Notes under the pieces: generated by a model | Told to the model about the DNA's origin: nothing | The model's input: the letters and a program-made list of their open reading frames with translations, nothing else | Databases searched by the model: none | Shown here: positions 44,978-54,453 of the stretch, one piece after another | Numbering within the stretch: position 1 is the first letter of the stretch | Layout: each line of letters starts with the position of its first letter | DNA from: Aminobacterium sp. MB27-C1 | GTDB taxonomy: Bacteria; Synergistota; Synergistia; Synergistales; Aminobacteriaceae | NCBI RefSeq assembly: GCF_030908405.1 | Contig: NZ_CP133089.1 | Coordinates: 186,001 to 250,000, forward strand | DNA length: 64,000 nucleotides | Reading direction: 5' to 3' | Made by a program: the position numbers and the translations under genes

Positions 44978-45006
44978 ATGATATCTAAAAAAAGGTGTAG
45001 TGTCAA
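44978..45006 (-). promoter_or_regulatory. promoter of met leader-metNIQ operon
   Basis: Minus strand: TTGACA (45001-45006), 17-bp spacer, TATCAT (44978-44983); ~50 nt before the leader-peptide ATG. Confidence 0.82.
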
Positions 45007-45152
45007 CTGCTTAATAAACTCGTTGCTATATGTTTGATTAAACTAAAGAATATCCGCTCTCGTCGCGCTGATGTTAATTAAGCTTATTAGCTTGGATTTG
45101 TTTTGTTGCTTCCAATTACTTTATTTAAAGCGAAATCAACAATTTCACTTTA

Positions 45153-46535
45153 TTACCAGCCCGTAAAAAATTCTAAAATATTATCTGGAACCTTGTTGCC
45201 TACTACGTCTTTTATAGCTTCTTCTATTATGGAAATACCGTGTCTTAACTGATCCGTTGGAATATTTAAAGGTGGTGCTATGCGCAATACGTTGCCATGT
45301 TTCCCAAAAGTTATGAGAATGAGTCCTTTTTCCCAAGCTCTCCAACATATTTTTTGTGCGGTTGCTTTATCAGGGTCTTTGGTTCCTGGTTTGACAATAT
45401 CTATCCCAATTAAAAAACCTTTACCGCGAACATCTCCAATTAACGGGTAACGTTTTTGCATGTTAATGAATTGAGCCAGTACTTTATTTCCTAAATTACT
45501 GGCACGTTCTGGTAGCTTCTCATCTTCTACTACATTGAGAGTAGCTATAGCGGCCTCTGAATTTACTGCATGGCCTATATGTGTGAATACGAATAGAGGC
45601 TGAGGCACACTATCCATTATTTCACTTCTTCCAACAAGTGTAGAGATTGGAAACCCTCCACCAATTGCTTTTGCGGTAACAAGCATGTCCGGTTCTACAT
45701 TAAAAAGTTCAGTAGCCCATAATTTCCCAGTCCTTCCTGTCCCTACTTGTACTTCTTCGTCGACGTAGAGAATATCGAATGCTTCTGCTAGTTCTTTGAG
45801 TTCTTTAAGAAAATTTTGAGGAGGGATAATAGCGCCAGCATCGCCTTGAATTGGCTCAACAATTATGCATGCTGGTTTTTCTTTTAAATTGACTATTTTT
45901 TGTTCGATTGATTCTAGTATTGTTTTAGTTAACTTTTCTGGGTGTTCATATCCATCAATTCCAAAAGAGTTTCTGTAGGGATCTGGAAATTCAACATACT
46001 CAACTTCGTTGACACCAACTTGCTTTTTAATATTAGGGTCTACTATTCCTGTTGCCGAAAGAGCGCCATATGTCATCCCATGGTAAGAATGTTTAAAGGC
46101 GATAATTGGTTTTCTACCAGTATAAGCTCGTGCTGCTTTAATAGCAGAGTCTACTCCGTCAGAGCCAGAAAATCCAAAAGTTACCTTTTTTGAAAATTTC
46201 CCGGGAGTAATTTCTACAAGTTTTTTAGCAAGTTCTATAGGGGGTTTCTCATAAAAATAAGCGATAGTATAGTTTAAAACTTTATCCATTTGCTTTTTTG
46301 CTGCGGCTACTACTTTGGGATGTCTATGCCCTATATTATAAACAGCAGCGCTTGTTAAAAAGTCTATAAATTCATTTCCATCGGCGTCTTTAACAATTGA
46401 ACCAGATGCTTCTGTTATAGCAAGAGGATAATATTTAAGGGCACAAGCTTGCGGTATGTAAAGTTTTTCTTGCTTGACTATTTCCAAATTAGCATCCAAT
46501 TTTTTGTTGGTATATTTTTTTATTTTTTCCCACAT
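45153..46535 (-). CDS. class-III PLP-dependent enzyme (aminotransferase or amino-acid racemase/epimerase), paralogue 2
   Basis: 460 residues, clearly related to the enzyme at 8025-9380. PLP lysine in '[14 protein letters not shown]'. It shows the same two unusual positions: '[14 protein letters not shown]' (EEVQ instead of DEVQ) and '[13 protein letters not shown]' (QGD instead of QGE). Ends in 'ILEFFTGW', like the other copy's 'VLETVKGW'. RBS AAGGAGG is 15 nt from the ATG, longer than ideal, but an in-frame stop excludes longer forms. Followed upstream in the same orientation by a permease gene, so it probably acts on the imported amino acid. Confidence 0.82.
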   Translation of the reverse strand: MWEKIKKYTNKKLDANLEIVKQEKLYIPQACALKYYPLAITEASGSIVKDADGNEFIDFLTSAAVYNIGHRHPKVVAAAKKQMDKVLNYTIAYFYEKPPIELAKKLVEITPGKFSKKVTFGFSGSDGVDSAIKAARAYTGRKPIIAFKHSYHGMTYGALSATGIVDPNIKKQVGVNEVEYVEFPDPYRNSFGIDGYEHPEKLTKTILESIEQKIVNLKEKPACIIVEPIQGDAGAIIPPQNFLKELKELAEAFDILYVDEEVQVGTGRTGKLWATELFNVEPDMLVTAKAIGGGFPISTLVGRSEIMDSVPQPLFVFTHIGHAVNSEAAIATLNVVEDEKLPERASNLGNKVLAQFINMQKRYPLIGDVRGKGFLIGIDIVKPGTKDPDKATAQKICWRAWEKGLILITFGKHGNVLRIAPPLNIPTDQLRHGISIIEEAIKDVVGNKVPDNILEFFTGW

Positions 46536-46721
46536 GGCTTTTAATCAATACCTCCTTATATTTCTAATAAAATATAAAAGTATACAATTTATAGGAATAT
46601 GAAAGTAGGGCTTGGGAGTGTTGCGAAAAACTTGGGTAAGAAAGATTAGTATTTGAGAAAAATCGGGTGGAAAATAGCGGAATGACTGAAAAATACAGAA
46701 GGGAGTTTTTCTAGATAGTTT

Positions 46722-47909
46722 TTAAATAGCTTGTTTTTGAAATGTATCTTCATCAGAAAGGTGGCTTTTACCTGGATATTTATCTTTTTTTATAATTTTG
46801 TATAGCCCAACGGTAATTAAGGGAATAATAAAAGAAGCAATTAAACCATATGACATTAGTGTGTAACCTTTAGCAATAAGGTCAATTATGCCAATTTTAG
46901 ACAAGAAAACTGATCCAATTAAGTAGGCAGTAGTGATAATGGCTTTTTGTGATCGTGAAAGAGATTGTTTATTGTTTTCTAAAAGTTGCTTATCGAGTCT
47001 GTCTATAACAGCGTTCATTATACCTACAGCTGTGGCTACCAGTGTCCAACCGCATACGATAGAAAATAACACAACTACCCATGATCCAACATTTTGCATC
47101 ATTGCTAGCCATGGAACTGGGGCTCCAAAAACTTCTTTTGAAGGATAATATGCCATCAAAGCGAAATAAGTGAGTAGCCATGGAATAATGACCATACAAC
47201 CTGCTATTAATCCTGACCATAATGCTTCTTTTCGCTTCTTTTGTCTACGTAAAACAAAGAAACATGTTGTTAAGGTTAATGAATTGTAACCTACATACAG
47301 AAGCCCAACCCAAAATAAAGCTAGAACATTGATGTTGGTTCCTGGCTTTAAGAAGTGAGTATCTGCTTCTGCAAACACTCGAATAATGTTATCTGTGCGC
47401 CCAGAAATAGCTAAAAATGCAAATATTATGTAGCTTATATATAAGAGTAACCCGCCCCAGACTTCTACCTTTTCAATAAATGATTGACCAAAAAATATTA
47501 CTATTGCAGCCAGTATTACAATAAGGATGACGCCAGCATAGTAGGGGAGCCCAATTGTTTCTTGTAAAATATTTCCTGTTGCAGAAGACATGACAGATAA
47601 AATCAGCAGAGAGAGAATAAAATATATAATATCAAATACAATAGTTAGTGGACCTGCATAAATTTTGAGATGAGATCTGTAGTCATATACTCTGTATAAA
47701 CGAGCAATTTCAAAAGATAACATAGATAGAACAGCAAACCCGATGGCGATTGCTACACCGACTATCCATCCTTTTGCTCCATAGATACCACCAAATTGGA
47801 GAATTTCTCGTCCAGTTGCAAATCCTCCGCCAATCATGACAGACATAAGCACAAATCCTGGATTGAAATAAGTTTTAAAGAATCCAGCTTTCTCCTTGTC
47901 TTGTTTCAT
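46722..47909 (-). CDS. YkvI-like amino-acid permease-fold membrane protein
   Basis: 395 residues, about ten to eleven hydrophobic segments. The start 'YFNPGFVLMSVMIGGGFATGREILQFGG' has the unwound-helix glycine motif of the APC/LeuT fold and is typical of YkvI-type proteins (COG3949). No substrate has been established that I know of; the PLP enzyme downstream suggests an amino acid. ATG at 47909 follows AAGGAGG; the longer frame is rejected. Confidence 0.75.
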   Translation of the reverse strand: MKQDKEKAGFFKTYFNPGFVLMSVMIGGGFATGREILQFGGIYGAKGWIVGVAIAIGFAVLSMLSFEIARLYRVYDYRSHLKIYAGPLTIVFDIIYFILSLLILSVMSSATGNILQETIGLPYYAGVILIVILAAIVIFFGQSFIEKVEVWGGLLLYISYIIFAFLAISGRTDNIIRVFAEADTHFLKPGTNINVLALFWVGLLYVGYNSLTLTTCFFVLRRQKKRKEALWSGLIAGCMVIIPWLLTYFALMAYYPSKEVFGAPVPWLAMMQNVGSWVVVLFSIVCGWTLVATAVGIMNAVIDRLDKQLLENNKQSLSRSQKAIITTAYLIGSVFLSKIGIIDLIAKGYTLMSYGLIASFIIPLITVGLYKIIKKDKYPGKSHLSDEDTFQKQAI

Positions 47910-48405
47910 ATTGCAATCCTCCTTAAAAATTGAACGTGTTTTGAAAAATGTTTGTGGCAATATTTAACTTTTTAAAAACGCGACAAGAGCGGATTTTTGA
48001 ATTAATAAAACAAGGAGACTTTTTCTTGGAGCTCATGCAAAACGATTGTCAAGGTGCGAAATAGAAACACGTAAATCAAATAATTCTTAATTTATCATAT
48101 ATATTAAATAATAAATAAAAAGTAGGTATTTTATAAATAAAAATAACTATAAATTTAAATAAAATATTTATAATTCAAATTATTTTATACTTTTTAACAT
48201 ATGAATATAAAAATATCAAGCGATATTCGTGGGTAGTGAAGGATTCGATAAAAATATCTTATTTATTCTGAATAAAAGCGTGTGAGATAAAAATTTTTGA
48301 TAAAAACAAAATTTAGTAAAAAGGCTTTTCTATTATTTATATAAGTTATCTTTGCAAAGAAATTGAAATCATGAAAATAGTAAAAGATATATAAAATATA
48401 TAAGT

Positions 48406-48455
48406 AAAAGGCAGGGGAACTGTTTGTTTTTATAGACAGTTTCCCTGCCTTTTTT
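48406..48455. terminator. orphan bidirectional terminator
   Basis: AAAAGGCAGGGGAACTGT / ACAGTTTCCCTGCCTTTTTT, ~17-bp stem with T-runs on both strands. No gene lies immediately before it on either strand. Confidence 0.82.
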
Positions 48456-48531
48456 GATAAAGACCCAAATATCAGCTTCGTTATAATTCGTTTTAAGGAG
48501 AAAAACCAAAGTTTTAACGTAATGACTCTTG

Positions 48532-48560
48532 TTGTCTTTTAACTGTCATAGTGGTATGAT
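48532..48560 (+). promoter_or_regulatory. promoter of gntR gene
   Basis: TTGTCT (48532-48537), 17-bp spacer, TATGAT (48555-48560). This puts transcription start near 48567, so the ATG at 48566 cannot be the start codon. Confidence 0.6.
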
Positions 48561-48604
48561 ACAGCATGACAAAGACAGGCTTCCAGAAAAGGGTGGAGAT
48601 TAGA

Positions 48605-49597
48605 GTGAATTTATTATTAGACGCTAATAGTGATATCCCGTTAAACCAGCAGATAAAAGTTCAATTGAGATATTTAATCCTTAGCGGAGAATTAGCTCCT
48701 GGTATGCAAATTCCCAGTGTAAGAGAGCTTGCTTCTTTTTTGAAAACAAATCGCAACACTGTTGCTAAGGCTTATAAAGAATTAGGGGAAGAAGGGTATC
48801 TTGATATTAGGCAGGCTTCAGGAACTTATGTGGCACAAACTCTTGATATTCCGCCTCGTAAAGATACAAAAAAGTTTGTTTCTGTTTTAAAAAAAGCCAT
48901 GCAACAGTCGTTGGAATTAGGTTTTAGCGCTGAAGAGTTTGTGAACATGGCTCAAATGATTATGTTGAAAGGAAAAAAGAATAGCTCTAACGTAAAGGCT
49001 CTTTTTGTCGAGTGTAATTCTTTTGCCTTGGAGCAATATGTAAAAGATCTTGCGGAGGCTCTTTCAATTTCTGTTGAAGGAGTCCTTTTAGATGATCTTG
49101 AACAAGGAAAGGTAAGTAAACAGTTTTTACATTCCTTTGATTTTGTTGTTACCACAGCAGGACACTACCCCAGAGTTTTAGAGCTCATTGGAGACGAATT
49201 AAATATATACGGAATTAATATAGGTCCTTATCTAAAAGTTTTGGAGCAGCTGCTTTCATGCCCCAGAGACGCGAGAATCGGGATTGTCTGCATGTCTTCG
49301 CGTAGTGGAAGTGAAGGATTGAAACAGGTTTTGTTTAATTTAGGAGTGAGAAGCGATTCCATTATTGAGGCAGATGCGACTGAAGATGAAATTTATAAGA
49401 TTGCTCAAGATGTGGATATCATAGTTGCCTCTAAATTTGCTCTCAAAGCTAATAAAGAAACTTTTGAAAAGATCAATAAGAAAGTTATCGAATATGAAAA
49501 CGTTTTATCGGAAGCCTCTATAGAAATTTTGAGAAAAGTTATAGAAAAGATCCTCTCTAAAAAAGCCATTTCTGTTGATTACGTTTCTAACGAATGA
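48605..49597 (+). CDS. GntR-family regulator with uncharacterised C-terminal domain
   Basis: 330 residues. N-terminal winged HTH of YtrA type (~1-75: 'SDIPLNQQIKVQLRYLI', 'IPSVRELASFLKTNRNTVAKAYKEL', 'GTYVA'). The C-terminal ~240 residues do not look like a MocR aminotransferase or a UTRA domain; alternating beta/alpha pattern with 'FDFVVTTAGHYPRVLEL' and 'RIGIVCMSSRSGSEGLKQVL' suggests a ligand-binding or receiver-like fold. GTG at 48605 preceded by GGTGGAG. Probably regulates the TRAP-3 cluster that starts 51 bp downstream. Confidence 0.8.
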   Translation: MNLLLDANSDIPLNQQIKVQLRYLILSGELAPGMQIPSVRELASFLKTNRNTVAKAYKELGEEGYLDIRQASGTYVAQTLDIPPRKDTKKFVSVLKKAMQQSLELGFSAEEFVNMAQMIMLKGKKNSSNVKALFVECNSFALEQYVKDLAEALSISVEGVLLDDLEQGKVSKQFLHSFDFVVTTAGHYPRVLELIGDELNIYGINIGPYLKVLEQLLSCPRDARIGIVCMSSRSGSEGLKQVLFNLGVRSDSIIEADATEDEIYKIAQDVDIIVASKFALKANKETFEKINKKVIEYENVLSEASIEILRKVIEKILSKKAISVDYVSNE

Positions 49598-49648
49598 TGG
49601 ATGCAATTTTTATCTTGTTGATTCACATATAAAAGGAGGAAATGGATT

Positions 49649-50668
49649 ATGAATGGTAGCAGTCGTCGCAACAGATTTCGCGTGTCTTTAGTTATTTTAT
49701 CTTGCATTATGGCAGTGGGTCTTGTTTTTGGCGGTTCTGGTATATGTGAAGCTAAGGCCAAATATGTTTTAAAGGTTGGGCACGTATTTACGTCGTCGCA
49801 TCCGTGGCAGAAAGCATTGGAAGGAATGGCTTCTGATGTTGCTGAAGCAACGAATGGAGAAGTAGAAATAAGGGTTTTCCCCTCATCTCAGCTTGGTGGA
49901 GACCGTGACATGGCAGAAGGACTTCAAATGGGATCAATCGAGATGGCTCTTATCGGAACTGGTGCATTGCAGTCTCTCGATAAAGTTATGATAGTTGAAG
50001 AACTTCCATATGCTTGGGTAAAAAGAGAAAATGCATATAAAGCCTTGGATGGAGAATTAGGTGAAATTTTAAAAGATCGTATGAAGAGCAAAGGTATTAT
50101 TGGGCTAAGTTTCTGGGCAAGTGGCTATCGTCATATTACCAACAATGTAAGACCAATAAATACAGTTGATGATTTAAAAGGTTTGAAACTTCGTGTTCCA
50201 GAAGCAGAGATGAGAATAGATACATTTAAAGAATTAGGAACATTACCTACCCCCCTAGCATTTTCCGAAGTTTTCACAGCTTTACAGCAGAGAGTCGTTG
50301 ATGGTCAGGAAAATCCTCTCGCAACAATTTATTCCTCCAAGTTTTTTGAAGTTCAAAAATATCTTTGTATTTCCAGACATATTTGGGGTTCCGCTTTCTT
50401 AGCTATAAGTGAGAAGACTTGGAATAATCTTCCAGAAGAATATAGAACTATCATCTCTGACAAAGCGGAAGTATGGAAAGAAAAAGAGCGCCAGATGATC
50501 GTTGATTCGGAGAAAAGCATCCTTGAAGATCTGAAAGCAAAAGGGATGGTTGTTACTGAACCTGAACTCGGTATTTTTAAAGAGAAAGTAGCACCTGTAT
50601 GGACAAAATACGAAAGTGTCTTTGGTAAAGATATTATTGATGTAGTGCGCAAATATTCCAACCTTTAA
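49649..50668 (+). CDS. TRAP transporter solute-binding protein (DctP family), system 3
   Basis: 339 residues, signal peptide ~1-35 ('...GSGICEAKAKY'). 'LKLRVPEAEMR' contains the carboxylate-binding Arg, and 'RVVDGQENPLATIYSSKFFEVQKYL' is the DctP hinge block. RBS AAAGGAGG. First structural gene of the cluster; ligand unknown, expected to be a hydroxy or sugar acid. Confidence 0.9.
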   Translation: MNGSSRRNRFRVSLVILSCIMAVGLVFGGSGICEAKAKYVLKVGHVFTSSHPWQKALEGMASDVAEATNGEVEIRVFPSSQLGGDRDMAEGLQMGSIEMALIGTGALQSLDKVMIVEELPYAWVKRENAYKALDGELGEILKDRMKSKGIIGLSFWASGYRHITNNVRPINTVDDLKGLKLRVPEAEMRIDTFKELGTLPTPLAFSEVFTALQQRVVDGQENPLATIYSSKFFEVQKYLCISRHIWGSAFLAISEKTWNNLPEEYRTIISDKAEVWKEKERQMIVDSEKSILEDLKAKGMVVTEPELGIFKEKVAPVWTKYESVFGKDIIDVVRKYSNL

Positions 50669-50701
50669 ATTCCATATTTGAAATTGTTTTGCTAATAGAA
50701 T

Positions 50702-50730
50702 CTGCGGGATGGTTAACAACCATCCCGCAG
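50702..50730 (+). other. intercistronic stem-loop after TRAP-3 binding-protein gene
   Basis: Perfect 11-bp stem CTGCGGGATGG / CCATCCCGCAG with a 7-nt loop, 33 bp after the dctP stop; no T-run. Confidence 0.8.
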
Positions 50731-50748
50731 TGCCCAGAGGTGAAAGCA

Positions 50749-51228
50749 TTGTATCAGTTATTTAAGAAAAAACTAATGTCTTTGTTGAAATTTGCTGTTT
50801 GTTCGCTTCTTTTTCTTATGACAGCGGATGTGTTTACCGGGGTCATATTCAGATATGTCTTAAAAAAGCCACTTGTGTGGGTAGATGAATTAGCTCTTAT
50901 TAGTGCTGTATGGCTGGCCCTGTTAGGAGCTAGCGTTGTATATGAAGATAATCAGCATCTTTGTGTAGATTTTCTTATGGAGAGACTATCAGAGCGAGGG
51001 AAGGTCCGCTTAGAGTTAATAATAAATATATTAATTATGCCTCTTTTTGTGGTTATGCTTAGAGGTGGGTTAGCTTTAATAGGAACTACATATACATCTA
51101 TTACCCCCGGTTTAAAGGTGAGTGTAGCAATAGAGTATTTACCTGCATTTATAGGTGGTTCGTTACTTTTGTTATTTAACGTAGAGAAAATAATTAATAA
51201 CATTAAAACATTATCTTTAGGAAAGTAA
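50749..51228 (+). CDS. TRAP transporter small permease (DctQ family), system 3
   Basis: 159 residues with four hydrophobic segments and 'PLVWVDELALISAVWLALLGASVVYED'. TTG at 50749 is preferred (AGAGG 8 nt upstream); ATG 50776 is possible. Frames starting at 50689 would cross the stem-loop. Confidence 0.85.
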   Translation: MYQLFKKKLMSLLKFAVCSLLFLMTADVFTGVIFRYVLKKPLVWVDELALISAVWLALLGASVVYEDNQHLCVDFLMERLSERGKVRLELIINILIMPLFVVMLRGGLALIGTTYTSITPGLKVSVAIEYLPAFIGGSLLLLFNVEKIINNIKTLSLGK

Positions 51229-51241
51229 GGAGGGGTGTTCC

Positions 51242-52522
51242 ATGGTTATTGTTTTGCTAGGTGCTTTATTTGTTCTTATTGGTCTTGGTGTTCCTATTGC
51301 CTTTTCTATAGGACTTTCATCACTGCTCTATCTGACGTTGTGTGGTTACCCCTCTTTTCTTGTTGCACAGAGAACTGTACAGGGCATTTATAGTTATCCT
51401 TTTTTAGCGTTGCCGTTCTTTGTCTTTGCTGGAATGTTAATGGATTCCGGTGGAATAACTGAAAGATTAATGAAGCTCGCAAGTGCTTTGGTTGGGCATT
51501 TTAAGGGTGGTTTGGCAGCTGTTACTGTAACTGCAAGTGTACTTTTTGGTGCATTGTCTGGATCTGGTGTAGGGGATACAGCGGCAATTGGCTCTATTAT
51601 GATTCCTGCCATGAAGAAAAAGGGGTACGATGCGTCTTTCGCTGCAGCCCTAATGGGGTGTTCCGGAGTGTTGGCATCATTGATTCCTCCAAGTCTTACT
51701 ACCGTTATTATAGGTGCTGTAGGTGGAATTTCTATTGGCGGGCTTCTCTTAGGTGGACTTGTTCCTGGACTTCTCACGGCTTTCTCTTTAATAGCGGTGT
51801 CAACAATTATTTCTATTAAAAAGGGATACGGTGGAGAAAAGAAAGCTACATTTCAAGAACTTTGTTTAGCGATTAAGGGGAGTCTTATCCCAATGATGGC
51901 TCCTGTAATTATTTTGGGAGGAATACTTACTGGAGTTTTTACAGTAACAGAAGCAGCTGTCGTAGCAGTAGTTTACTCTCTTTTTGTTGCTTTGTTTGTA
52001 TATCGGGAAGTCTCTATTAAAGATTTACCAGATGTTGCTTTTAAAGCTGTGAAAATTTCTGTATCAATAATGATTATTGTTGGCTTAGCCTCTCTTTTCG
52101 GTTGGGTGTTAACCGCAGAACAGATTCCACTTATTTTAACGAAATTTTTTATAGCTATTTCTCCAAACAAATGGGTTTTCTTATTGATTATAAATTTGTT
52201 TGTTCTTCTCTTAGGAACATTTATGGAAACTACGGCAATAGTTATTATATTAATTCCTGTCCTTATGCCTGTAGTTGCTGCCTATGAACTCAATCCCATC
52301 TATTTTGGAATAGTTTTCTTGCTGAATACATGCGTTGGAGCAAATACACCTCCTTTAGGAGTAACCCTTATGACAGCGTCTAAAATCGCAGATGTTTCAT
52401 TTACAAAGGCGTCTAGAGCAGTATGGCCTTTCCTTGGTGCTACTGTCGTAGCTTTGATTCTTACTGTTATATTCCCTGCACTCACCACCACGTTACCTGC
52501 GTTGGTCTTAGGAAGTCATTAG
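51242..52522 (+). CDS. TRAP transporter large permease (DctM family), system 3
   Basis: 426 residues, ~12 hydrophobic segments; 'FLALPFFVFAGMLMDSGG', 'GALSGSGVGDTAAIGSIMIPAM', 'ASLIPPSLTTVIIG' and 'NTCVGANTPPLGVTLM' fit DctM. RBS AGGAGG. Confidence 0.92.
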   Translation: MVIVLLGALFVLIGLGVPIAFSIGLSSLLYLTLCGYPSFLVAQRTVQGIYSYPFLALPFFVFAGMLMDSGGITERLMKLASALVGHFKGGLAAVTVTASVLFGALSGSGVGDTAAIGSIMIPAMKKKGYDASFAAALMGCSGVLASLIPPSLTTVIIGAVGGISIGGLLLGGLVPGLLTAFSLIAVSTIISIKKGYGGEKKATFQELCLAIKGSLIPMMAPVIILGGILTGVFTVTEAAVVAVVYSLFVALFVYREVSIKDLPDVAFKAVKISVSIMIIVGLASLFGWVLTAEQIPLILTKFFIAISPNKWVFLLIINLFVLLLGTFMETTAIVIILIPVLMPVVAAYELNPIYFGIVFLLNTCVGANTPPLGVTLMTASKIADVSFTKASRAVWPFLGATVVALILTVIFPALTTTLPALVLGSH

Positions 52523-52546
52523 GGGAGAAAGGAGGATGGGCAGATA

Positions 52547-53359
52547 ATGAAATTTGCGTACATGATTGCAACACCTGAAGTTAAAGGAAAACATATAACA
52601 GCGCTAAGAGGGGATTACGATAGTCTCTTTAAATTGTTGAAATCTCAAGGTTACGACGGAGTCGAATTTATGACAAAAAATCCATTTGAGGCAAACCTTG
52701 AATTGTTAGCTGAAAAAGCTGTGCAATATGAATTAGAAGTTCCTGTTATTTGTACTGGGGAAATGTACGGGGAGGATAAGTTGTCTTTTGCCGATCCTGA
52801 TGACGAAGTACGTAAAGAGGCTGTGAGAAGAACTAAAAAACTAATGGAAATAGCCTCTGATTTGGGAGCTCATGTCAACGTTGGTCGGTTGCGAGGGCGC
52901 TTTTTAGAAAATATCCCCAAAGAAAAAACGTTACAGTGGGTTCAAGAGTGTTTATGCGAATGTGCTTCTGTGTCGAGAGATGCGCATCTGTTGATTGAAC
53001 CCATATGTAAAGATTATGAAAATTTCATATTAACTACATCTGAAGGTGTTGATTTTCTTAAATTGTTGGGGGTAGCAAATGTTCGCCTCATGCTTGATTA
53101 CATACATATGATTTCGGAAGATGAAGATATTCCTCATAGTATCGATATGGCAATGAGTTGGGTTGACCATGTACATGTCTGTGATTCAGACCGCTTACCT
53201 CTGGGATATGGTTCTTTTGACCTTTCTTCATTCTTTAATTTATTGGGAAAAGCGTCATATGATCGATTCGTATCAGTAGAATCCTTCCCTACTGATAATC
53301 CTGAAGAAGATGTAAGAAGTAGCATTGAGGCATTACATCGATTTGCTTCCATTGATTAA
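52547..53359 (+). CDS. sugar phosphate isomerase/epimerase-like TIM-barrel protein
   Basis: 270 residues, AP-endonuclease-2/xylose-isomerase-like barrel. Metal-ligand pattern: 'IEPICKDYENF' (Glu), 'LMLDYIHM' (Asp/His), 'DHVHVCDSDRLPLGYGSFD' (HxH...D) and 'VSVESFP' (Glu). Family members isomerise hydroxypyruvate, keto-sugars or inosose; substrate not assignable from sequence. Follows dctM by 24 bp and precedes butyrate kinase. Confidence 0.8.
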   Translation: MKFAYMIATPEVKGKHITALRGDYDSLFKLLKSQGYDGVEFMTKNPFEANLELLAEKAVQYELEVPVICTGEMYGEDKLSFADPDDEVRKEAVRRTKKLMEIASDLGAHVNVGRLRGRFLENIPKEKTLQWVQECLCECASVSRDAHLLIEPICKDYENFILTTSEGVDFLKLLGVANVRLMLDYIHMISEDEDIPHSIDMAMSWVDHVHVCDSDRLPLGYGSFDLSSFFNLLGKASYDRFVSVESFPTDNPEEDVRSSIEALHRFASID

Positions 53360-53379
53360 AAAGTAAAGGGTTGATATTC

Positions 53380-54453
53380 ATGGCATTTAAGATTCTAGCC
53401 ATTAATCCGGGATCTACTTCAACGAAAGTAGCAATTTATGAAGATCGCTCATGTCTATCAGAGGTTTCATATGAGCATGATCAAGAGATATTATCCCTGG
53501 GAATATGGGAGCAATATGGAGAAAGAAAACGAGTAATCATGAAAGCGCTTTCTGAGGCCGATATTCCCTTAAGTGAAATTAATGCAATAGCTGCACGTGG
53601 AGGGCGGGTACGGCCAGTTCCTTCTGGTGTGTATTCTGTGAATAATGCTCTTCTTGAAGATTCTAAAAGCAGCATTAATGGAGCACATGCATCTTCGCTT
53701 GCAGTCTTTTTAGGAGAAGATTTTGCAGAAGTTGCAAAGTGTCCTGTCTATATAGTTGATCCGGTTTCTGTAGATGAGATGGTACCTGAAGCAAGATATT
53801 CAGGTACCCCTCTCATTACGCGTAAAAGTTTAAGTCATGCTCTTAATTCTAAGGAAGTTGCACGTAAAGCTTCTTTGAAGTTGGGTATGAATTATGAGAA
53901 CCTCAACCTTGTAGTTGCCCATTTAGGTGGTGGAACAACTATTAGTGCCCATAAAAATGGACGCATGATTGATGTTATTAATGATTTTGAAGGGAGCTTT
54001 ACGCCTGAACGATCTGGAGGATTACCGACTTTAGATTTAGTTAGTCTTTGTTTTTCCGGAAAGTTTTCTAAAGATGAGGTAATGCGCATGATAGAGGGAG
54101 ACGGTGGGTTTAAAGCATATTTGGGAACCAAAAACTTGAAGCAGATTGAAGAACAAATTTTAGCTGGGGATGAAAAAAGTTCCCTCTTGATGCAGGCATA
54201 TCTTTATCAACTGACAAAGACTATTGGAAGTATTGTTGCCATTTTAAATTTCAAAGTCGATGCTTTATGTATTACTGGTGGAATTGCAAAGTCACAAAGA
54301 ATTTGTTCTGCTTTAAGCGATAGATTTTCAAAAATGACGCAAGTTTTATTTTTTCCAGGATCCTTTGAAATGGAAGCATTAGCTTTGCGTGTTTTGAATG
54401 TTATGGAAGGCAAAGAGCGGGCTCGTGTTTATCCAGAAGGAGATTTTATATGA
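53380..54453 (+). CDS. buk: butyrate kinase
   Basis: 357 residues, acetate/butyrate kinase (ASKHA) fold. 'INPGSTSTKVAIYED' (phosphate-1), 'AARGGRVRPVPSGVY', 'VAHLGGGTTISAHKNGRMIDVIND' (phosphate-2) and 'GDEKSSLLMQAYLYQLTKTIG' are butyrate-kinase blocks. Converts acyl-phosphate plus ADP to acid plus ATP. ATG at 53380 with AAAGGG upstream. Overlaps ptb by 4 bp. Branched-chain or propionyl substrates are possible. Confidence 0.9.
   Translation: MAFKILAINPGSTSTKVAIYEDRSCLSEVSYEHDQEILSLGIWEQYGERKRVIMKALSEADIPLSEINAIAARGGRVRPVPSGVYSVNNALLEDSKSSINGAHASSLAVFLGEDFAEVAKCPVYIVDPVSVDEMVPEARYSGTPLITRKSLSHALNSKEVARKASLKLGMNYENLNLVVAHLGGGTTISAHKNGRMIDVINDFEGSFTPERSGGLPTLDLVSLCFSGKFSKDEVMRMIEGDGGFKAYLGTKNLKQIEEQILAGDEKSSLLMQAYLYQLTKTIGSIVAILNFKVDALCITGGIAKSQRICSALSDRFSKMTQVLFFPGSFEMEALALRVLNVMEGKERARVYPEGDFI

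Larger units (their letters stand above)
47910..48604. other. AT-rich intergenic region without a recognisable gene
   Basis: About 700 bp between divergent ykvI-like and gntR genes. From ~48061 to 48405 it is extremely A/T-rich with no ORF of note. It holds an isolated bidirectional terminator (48406-48455) and the gntR promoter; a TTGACA-like word on the minus strand at 48047-48052 has no matching -10. Confidence 0.6.
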
